Assembly (NCBI GenBank): GCA_020410785.1
Contig: CP084573.1
Location: 1,116,001-1,180,000 of the forward strand
Reading direction: 5' to 3'
Origin: Rickettsia endosymbiont of Culicoides impunctatus
GTDB lineage: Bacteria > Pseudomonadota > Alphaproteobacteria > Rickettsiales > Rickettsiaceae
DNA length: 64,000 nt
The notes beneath the pieces are model-generated. The model made no database searches, was not told the origin of the DNA, and saw nothing but the letters and a program-made list of their open reading frames with translations. Shown piece after piece: positions 60,001 to 64,000 of this stretch. Position 1 is the first letter of the stretch. Each line of letters begins with the position of its first letter. The translations under genes and the position numbers were made by a program.

Positions 60001-60550
60001 ATCCCGGCTTAATATTTCGACTTCAATTAACCTACAAAATGACTTTCTAGATGGTTCAAGTCAGATAAGGATAGCTGGTGTAATACAAAAAAAAGATTCA
60101 CGTACGTCATCTCGCGGCAGGTTTATCACTTTACAACTATCTGATCAATTTGGCATTTTTGAACTGACTATTTATAGTGAAGAAATATTAAAGAATTTCG
60201 TTCATTTACTCGATGTTCAAAGTTTAGTGGTAGTGAGTTGTGATTTGTTTAAAGACGCTGGAGGAATAAGACTAATTGCTAAAAGTTTCGCAACTATTGA
60301 TGATATAATAAATGAAGAACGATTAGAGATAAAACTGTACCCACAAAATCATTCTGAATTATGTCAAATAGTCGATTTGCTGAAAAAACGTATTAACCCT
60401 GAACGTAATAATATCAGAATAATTTTATTGCTTAAGGTTAGTATAGATAATAACTTTACAGCTAAAATATGTTTACCAGAGATTTTGTCTCTAGAAACTG
60501 AAGATTTTGAATTTCTCAATCAATTTACGTCATGTTCTGCAAAGCTATGA
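57065..60550 (+). CDS. dnaE: DNA polymerase III subunit alpha
   Basis: Catalytic subunit of the replicative polymerase. 1161 residues in the usual order: N-terminal PHP domain ([20 protein letters not shown]), palm with the catalytic Asp pair in PDFDIDFC near residue 400, fingers, a helix-hairpin-helix region, and an OB fold near 1000-1070 ([20 protein letters not shown]). The [14 protein letters not shown] motif and [24 protein letters not shown] are conserved. It starts inside the ugd 3' end, so the two are probably co-transcribed. No frameshift is seen. Confidence 0.97.
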   Translation: MQFDFIHLRVQSSYSFLESALTIDRIMELARLHKIPAICLADRGNLFGSLEFALASCKAGIQPINAAIVNIAFTENSFCEIVLIAKDEIGYKNLLKAVSDSFTKNDRKICNHITFDDLVKYQEGLIILSGYTDGIIGKSLIAKDEELAIFWATKLQSIFADRFYFEIMRHNLAVEQSIEESYIKIASNLGIPLVATNKVLFSDVNMHDAHDVLLCISTGVSKEVEDRKKVSNECYFKSPKEMLELFSDLPNAVQNTVHLAQRCYFMAHANPPMLPNFSSLNINEVDIIKKESTAGLLLRLDTKFKRENIAIDEQEDVKQQYLTRLNYELDIICRMDFSGYFLIVSDFIKWSKQQGIMVGPGRGSGVGSVVAWSLLITDLDPLKFGLLFERFLNPERISMPDFDIDFCQERRGEVINYVCSKYGDNKVGQIITFGKMQAKAVIKDVSRVLGLPYKYAEYLTELVPFNAVSPVTLNQAIKEIKELNIAARGEGLYNLDGQEELIKQVLDTSLVLEGLNRHASTHAAGIVIAGKDLVEILPVYKDLNSDMLVVQYSMKYAEIAGLIKFDFLGLQTLTVITKCLELLKDQGINIDFTNMLFDDQKTYEMLCSGRAIGVFQFESNGMQDSLRRLKPDSIQDIIALGALYRPGPMENIPTYIACKHGLQQPDYLHEMLKPILEETYGVIIYQEQVLEIAKEIAGYSLGGADILRKAMGKKIKSEMAEQEESFVKGAIAKGISRQQAQSIFATVAKFASYGFNKAHASAYGVISYQTAYLKANFPAEFLVVCLNLELNNHDKINLFIQEAKNNNIAIIPPNINLSSGYFSTIATSQEAEEYVKKPKSIIYALAAIKSVTVDFGRILVEERVKNGKFKNIIDVIERLPLKSINRKLLENLIKAGCFDTLHSNRNQLLLSISKLLAYAFSYHAEKISDQFSLIKVSSINQQVLIDAEPLDNNTASCYEFEVLGLFITLHPLSKHQDLLSRLNISTSINLQNDFLDGSSQIRIAGVIQKKDSRTSSRGRFITLQLSDQFGIFELTIYSEEILKNFVHLLDVQSLVVVSCDLFKDAGGIRLIAKSFATIDDIINEERLEIKLYPQNHSELCQIVDLLKKRINPERNNIRIILLLKVSIDNNFTAKICLPEILSLETEDFEFLNQFTSCSAKL

Positions 60551-60576
60551 AGCTGTTGGAGATAGCATTAATTGCT

Positions 60577-61332
60577 CTATGTTGCATCTGGAAGATCTGC
60601 AAGTGCTGAATTAAACAATATAGAAAGATTTTTCCTATCCACTTTGTTATTATCAGAGAAATTTTCAATAGTGGTGTCAATCATATCTTTAGAAAGAGAT
60701 ACTGAATGTGTCCATAGTACTCTACCAGTTAATGAATCAAGAATCGCTAATCTAACTATTGAAAATTCTGATGGATCACTTGAATCGATTCTACCAGTGA
60801 GAACTCCCTTCAAAATCTCTGTACAAAAATCCTTAGTCACAGCACCAGATGTTTTGCTTTCACCATAGAAATTCATTACAACTAACAAATCAGCACCTGT
60901 CCTTTTACCAAGTTCAATTGCAGAAGGAATTTTTTGATCGATAGAGTATGCCACATCTTCTTTCCAAGCTCCACCAGCATAGAGTATCCCCAGAATTTCA
61001 TCAAAATTATCTTTAACATCAACAACGTCCTTGGATAATTTGTTAGTGCCAATTTCTGTTCTAGAGAAAAGTTTAATATTATACCCTTTATCCTGCATTT
61101 TGGTTATGAATACATCGATAATATTCTCTTCAAGTCTATCTTCGTACTCATAAACTCTGGTTTTTTTGTTAAAAGCATCAACTTGATTTATTTCAACTTT
61201 TGATGGTAAAAGCAATGCGATTTTGGATTTAACTAGCGATTGTGAATAATCAGGTGCGGATCTAATAAAAGTAGTTTTAGTACAAGCTGATGTAGAAATA
61301 AGTAATAAAATTATAAAGAAAATTCTGACCAT
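60577..61332 (-). CDS. Putative lipoprotein, family unknown
   Basis: A 251-residue product with a lipobox (STSAC, lipidated Cys17) and no membrane segment beyond the signal. The body alternates strands and helices: IALLLPSKVEIN, a GYNIKLFSRTEIG segment, ELGKRTGADLLVVMNFYGE, and LAILDSLTGRVLWTHSVSL. This pattern recalls periplasmic CsgG/LpoB/GNA1162-like lipoproteins that handle secreted or cell-wall partners, but I cannot assign it. It is 24 bp downstream of the SlyB-like gene on the same strand and converges with dnaE. Confidence 0.75.
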   Translation of the reverse strand: MVRIFFIILLLISTSACTKTTFIRSAPDYSQSLVKSKIALLLPSKVEINQVDAFNKKTRVYEYEDRLEENIIDVFITKMQDKGYNIKLFSRTEIGTNKLSKDVVDVKDNFDEILGILYAGGAWKEDVAYSIDQKIPSAIELGKRTGADLLVVMNFYGESKTSGAVTKDFCTEILKGVLTGRIDSSDPSEFSIVRLAILDSLTGRVLWTHSVSLSKDMIDTTIENFSDNNKVDRKNLSILFNSALADLPDAT

Positions 61333-61356
61333 GGTAATAATCTATTATTATTAATC

Positions 61357-61902
61357 TTAATATTTAGCTGGAATGAGTCTAGTTCTCTTCTCAGAAAGAA
61401 TAACTAAAACATTTTGTCCTTCATTTATTACAGGATTGTCTTTATCTTCTTTAGCCTGTACAATGGTGATAACACCTGTTGCACGCACAGCTGCTATAGC
61501 ATTTCTTAAAAGTCTGCTACCTTCGTAATAATCATCTTTCAAATTCGATCTATCAACTTGTACGATATATTCTATACCGTTTGATGTTCCCAAAGCAGCT
61601 TGCATTGCTGCACCAGTAACACCTCCAACAATAGCACCACCAACAATTAGAGCTAAGTTGTTACTTCCACTAGCAGCAACCGCCCCACCAGCAACAGAGC
61701 CAGCCAGAGCACCAGTTGTATTATCGCCGAGTTTTTCATTCTCCGTAATTTTTATATCTCTTTTGGCAAGAAGCTTTCCTTCCAACACAATATTTAACGT
61801 TGAGTCACTAGTATATGTATTCGCTGCAAGATTTCGACCGCAACTAGAAAGAGTAGAAGCGATTATAAGAATCAGAAAAGAACATAAAAATTTTTTTATC
61901 AT
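61357..61902 (-). CDS. SlyB/17-kDa-antigen-like glycine-zipper outer-membrane lipoprotein
   Basis: 181 residues: lipobox LSSC with Cys21, then a glycine-zipper stretch (about 63-107) GALAGSVAGGAVAASGSNNL and LALIVGGAIVGGVTGAAMQA, then the C-terminal EYIVQVDRS and GQNVLVILSEKRTRLIPA pattern of SlyB/Pcp lipoproteins. The family sits in the outer membrane and responds to envelope stress; the Rickettsia 17-kDa antigen is a related glycine-zipper lipoprotein, but the C-terminal part here is closer to SlyB. Upstream partner of the unknown lipoprotein gene. Confidence 0.82.
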   Translation of the reverse strand: MIKKFLCSFLILIIASTLSSCGRNLAANTYTSDSTLNIVLEGKLLAKRDIKITENEKLGDNTTGALAGSVAGGAVAASGSNNLALIVGGAIVGGVTGAAMQAALGTSNGIEYIVQVDRSNLKDDYYEGSRLLRNAIAAVRATGVITIVQAKEDKDNPVINEGQNVLVILSEKRTRLIPAKY

Positions 61903-62295
61903 AAAATACTCTTTAATAATTATAGCTACCCTGTTGGGTACTGTTACATTGATAGTAAAAAAGTTGTTACGAACCTAAGAGGTTGTCGGAAATAACTAAG
62001 CAAAACTTAATTATTAAGTCACTTATAAAAAAGCTAGTAAGTAAAATAATGATAACACAAGTTTTAAAAAAAAGAAGAAATAATTTAGATAAATAGCAAT
62101 TATAAATTATACAATTCGGAATTATAAGTTTTGGTGATAGTATTATACAATCACCAAGCGTCTATTAGCGAGGAGCCACTTTAGTGACATTGATGCAATC
62201 CAAGAATAATGGATTGCCACGAGAACTATGTGGGATAGCAATTATCTTTTTTACTTTTTTCTGTGATATGCTCACATCAAAAGAACCTATTCTGA
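61903..62295. other. Intergenic region with one family A palindrome
   Basis: Besides the repeat listed next, these 393 bases hold only A/T-rich sequence with no gene or RNA that I can recognise. A promoter for the SlyB-like gene is probably near 61920-61960 but not definable. Confidence 0.5.
62159..62245. repeat. Family A palindrome, CGTCTATTAGCGAG subtype
   Basis: Left arm CGTCTATTAGCGAGGAGCCA, middle GCAATCCAAG..ATGGATTGCC, right arm degenerating to GGGATAGCAATTA. It is a full but decayed copy. Confidence 0.65.
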
Positions 62296-63120
62296 TTAAT
62301 ATCTGCATGTAAGATTGATTTGTAGCACATCCTGCCATACCTTTTCCCAGCCTTTGGTATGAGTAATATTAGGGAATATCTTTTGTTGTATACAATTTGA
62401 AGAACTAGCTTTTATATAGCCATGCATAATACTGCTAGGTACTATTTTATCCTTGCTTCCTGAAATATGTAATTGCGGGATATTATTGATTTTTATGGCA
62501 TAATCTATGGGATTTAATGACTTCTTTAATCCATATACTTTATGGTGTTCACTAAAATTTTTAATATCAAGATTACCTGCTACAGTTATTATATCCTTAA
62601 TATGTTTATTTCTTGCTGCCACCAAGATAGCAACACCTCCCCCACCAGAGAAACCAACTAAACTAGCTGGCTTATCATTATTTATACTATTTATTACTAT
62701 ATTTGTTGATTCTATAACCTCTTCAGCCATTCTTTTGTCTGTCCAATAGACTTGATTACAATTAGGATTAAGCTCTACTGGTGTATATTGGCATGGACGA
62801 GCTATATAAACTACATTAGGTCTAGTATCAAGAGTAGCAAGCTTAAACAACATAATCTTGGAAGGAGTTGGATTGCTAGCGACAGCATAACGTCCAATAC
62901 TTCCATCACCCTCAATATAAAATACATAAGGGCTATCTTTATCCGAGATATGTTGGTAGGTTGTAATGACAAAATCCCCAGCCTTAACAAGTTTCTTCTC
63001 AAACCTGTTTATTGATGCTAGTTTTTCTGCTTCCTCAACCCTTGTTTCTATAGACGAAACACAAGAAGAAAGAGCCAGAGATACAGAAACTACTGCAACT
63101 CTAGAAAGGTATTTCATCAT
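62296..63120 (-). CDS. Alpha/beta-hydrolase-fold lipoprotein
   Basis: 274 residues with a signal and lipobox LSSC (Cys20), so it is probably an envelope lipoprotein. The hydrolase fold shows a nucleophile elbow GFSGGGG near residues 153-159 (Ser nucleophile), a candidate acid in ISGSKDKIVPSSIM and a candidate catalytic His in NITHTKGWEKVW. The substrate is unknown; esterase or peptidase activity is possible. The start lies within the ssb 3' end (20-base overlap), which suggests co-transcription with ssb. A second Met follows the first. Confidence 0.8.
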   Translation of the reverse strand: MMKYLSRVAVVSVSLALSSCVSSIETRVEEAEKLASINRFEKKLVKAGDFVITTYQHISDKDSPYVFYIEGDGSIGRYAVASNPTPSKIMLFKLATLDTRPNVVYIARPCQYTPVELNPNCNQVYWTDKRMAEEVIESTNIVINSINNDKPASLVGFSGGGGVAILVAARNKHIKDIITVAGNLDIKNFSEHHKVYGLKKSLNPIDYAIKINNIPQLHISGSKDKIVPSSIMHGYIKASSSNCIQQKIFPNITHTKGWEKVWQDVLQINLTCRY

Positions 63121-63544
63121 CTAAATCGCTATGGTCAAAGTTAGTAACCGTATTTTTGGGTACAACAGTATCTGATGTTTGAATACCAATGCCTCTAGAA
63201 TCTAACAATATAAATTGCGAGTTAAAATTCTGCAGCACTATTTCTGTCGTATATTTTTCATGCCCAAGGTTATCTACCCATTTTCTAGTTTGTAAAATAC
63301 CTTCTAAGTAAACTCTAGTTCCTTTTTTGGCATAATTCTTTACAACAGATACCAACCCTTCATTAAATACTACCACTCTATGCCATTCGGTTTTTTCTTT
63401 CTTTTCTCCAGTAGTACGATCTTTCCATGTCTCAGAAGTAGCAACACTAAAACTTGCTATCTCTTTACCGTCTGCCGTATGCCTAATTTCTGGGTCACGC
63501 CCTAAGTTACCTATTAATATTGCTTTATTTAAACTACCTGCCAC
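63101..63544 (-). CDS. ssb: Single-stranded DNA-binding protein
   Basis: Protects ssDNA during replication, recombination and repair. 147 residues: OB fold from residue 5 to about 110 (NKAILIGNLGRDPEIRHTADGKEIASFSVATSE, TEWHRVVVFNE) and the acidic C-terminal tip DDEIPF that docks partner proteins. It is divergent from uvrA over 105 bp, a common bacterial arrangement. An IGNLGRDPE start and the length make the call firm. Confidence 0.97.
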   Translation of the reverse strand: MAGSLNKAILIGNLGRDPEIRHTADGKEIASFSVATSETWKDRTTGEKKEKTEWHRVVVFNEGLVSVVKNYAKKGTRVYLEGILQTRKWVDNLGHEKYTTEIVLQNFNSQFILLDSRGIGIQTSDTVVPKNTVTNFDHSDLDDEIPF

Positions 63545-63649
63545 AAATCTTCACCATTTAAAATAATATTTTATTATTGCAATAATAATTCAAAACAACC
63601 TATAATGCTACAAGTTTTTTGAAAGTTCCTTAAAAATTTATGATAAATT

Positions 63650-64000
63650 ATGATGCAAGAATATATTAAAGTTCGCGGTGCTAAGGAGCATAATTTAAAG
63701 AATGTAAATGTTGATATTCCAAGAAATAAGTTTGTGGTAATTACCGGTCTTAGTGGTTCTGGTAAATCTTCACTAGCTTTTGATACTATTTACGCAGAAG
63801 GGCAACGTAGATATGTGGAAAGTCTATCTTCCTATGCTAGGCAATTTCTACATCTTCAGGATAAACCTGATGTTGAATCAGTCTCTGGTTTGTCACCGGC
63901 AATAGCTATTGATCAAAAAACTACATCTAAAAATCCACGTTCTACAGTAGGTACTATAACTGAGATTTATGATTATTTGAGATTACTATATGCAAGGGTA
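63650..64000 (+). CDS. uvrA: Excinuclease ABC subunit A (5' part)
   Basis: Damage-sensing ATPase of nucleotide excision repair. The first 117 residues are in the window: a start [19 protein letters not shown], Walker [15 protein letters not shown] near 33-46, then [21 protein letters not shown] and [27 protein letters not shown]. The rest lies beyond the window edge; no stop interrupts the frame. Either of the two adjacent ATG codons (63650 or 63653) could be the start. Confidence 0.96.
   Translation, partial: MMQEYIKVRGAKEHNLKNVNVDIPRNKFVVITGLSGSGKSSLAFDTIYAEGQRRYVESLSSYARQFLHLQDKPDVESVSGLSPAIAIDQKTTSKNPRSTVGTITEIYDYLRLLYARV

Noticed and set aside
63614..63628. LexA-like box GTTT-N7-GTTC between ssb and uvrA
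   Set aside because: It differs from the alphaproteobacterial GTTC-N7-GTTC by one base, is unique in the window, lies in an A/T run, and rickettsiae are not known for a classical SOS response.

Overview
The window is AT-rich chromosomal DNA of an obligate intracellular member of the Rickettsiaceae: a Rickettsia or a close sister lineage such as a Torix-type Rickettsia or Megaira. The evidence is a plastid/rickettsial ATP/ADP translocase (tlcA), a Sca4 homologue, a class I lysyl-tRNA synthetase, several ProP-type MFS transporters, stand-alone SpoT-like HD proteins, an in-frame palindromic insert in alaS, and the order tRNA-Tyr, tRNA-Gly, tuf, rpsJ known from Rickettsia prowazekii. Genus-level assignment is inference from gene content and remembered sequence similarity; I could not run a search.

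Layout. 0.1-7 kb: dut, pal, alaS, hemF and an MFS transporter, all on the minus strand, with two repeat-filled gaps. 7.4-9 kb: a patatin-like phospholipase. 9-20 kb: an accessory segment in which a convergent MFS/SpoT-HD pair (9.2-11.2 kb) and a second, inverted, decayed copy of the pair (18.2-20.2 kb) flank a conserved block (sdhB, ftsH, tilS, a small exported protein, tlcA). IS256 and TPR scraps lie inside. 20.5-28.1 kb: metK, RNase J, a PAP2 phosphatase, nadK, an IS630 relic, tlyA, lysS and dsbB. 28.3-34.4 kb: a Sca4 homologue, then a 1141-residue coiled-coil protein carrying the same Sca4 domain at its C-terminus. 34.7-36.9 kb: tRNA-Leu, nfu, an rRNA methyltransferase, tRNA-Tyr and tRNA-Gly. 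37.0-52.6 kb: tuf and the complete S10-spc-alpha ribosomal cluster with secY, adk and rpoA, interrupted twice by repeats, then rpsT. 53.2-64 kb: an AsmA-like envelope protein, ugd, dnaE, three lipoproteins, ssb and the 5' part of uvrA.

Repeats. Five families of small palindromic or MITE-like elements recur; I name them here for cross-reference. Family A: about 80-100 bp palindromes with GTCATTGCGAG-type or CGTCTATTAGCGAG-type ends. Family B: about 92-105 bp, ends ATAGTCAATT/AATTAACTAT. Family C: about 190 bp, ends GTGAGCATTCAC/GTGAATGCTCAC, with a family A palindrome inside. Family D: about 128 bp, a Rickettsia-palindromic-element type found in-frame in alaS and again between rpsQ and rplN. 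Family E: 145 bp, 20-bp ends, next to tRNA-Leu. They fill nearly every long gap, touch the stop codons of tlcA and of the Sca4 gene, and sit inside the ribosomal protein cluster.

How it fits together. Most genes are core: translation, replication and repair, haem, respiration, envelope. The host-interaction layer consists of tlcA (ATP theft), the MFS permeases, the patatin phospholipase, the Sca4 pair and the exported lipoproteins. Three frameshifts in the duplicated MFS/SpoT genes lie in A/T homopolymers, which means ongoing decay, slippage-rescued genes or assembly error. The most notable candidate for something undescribed is the tandem pair of Sca4-domain proteins with shuffled domain order.
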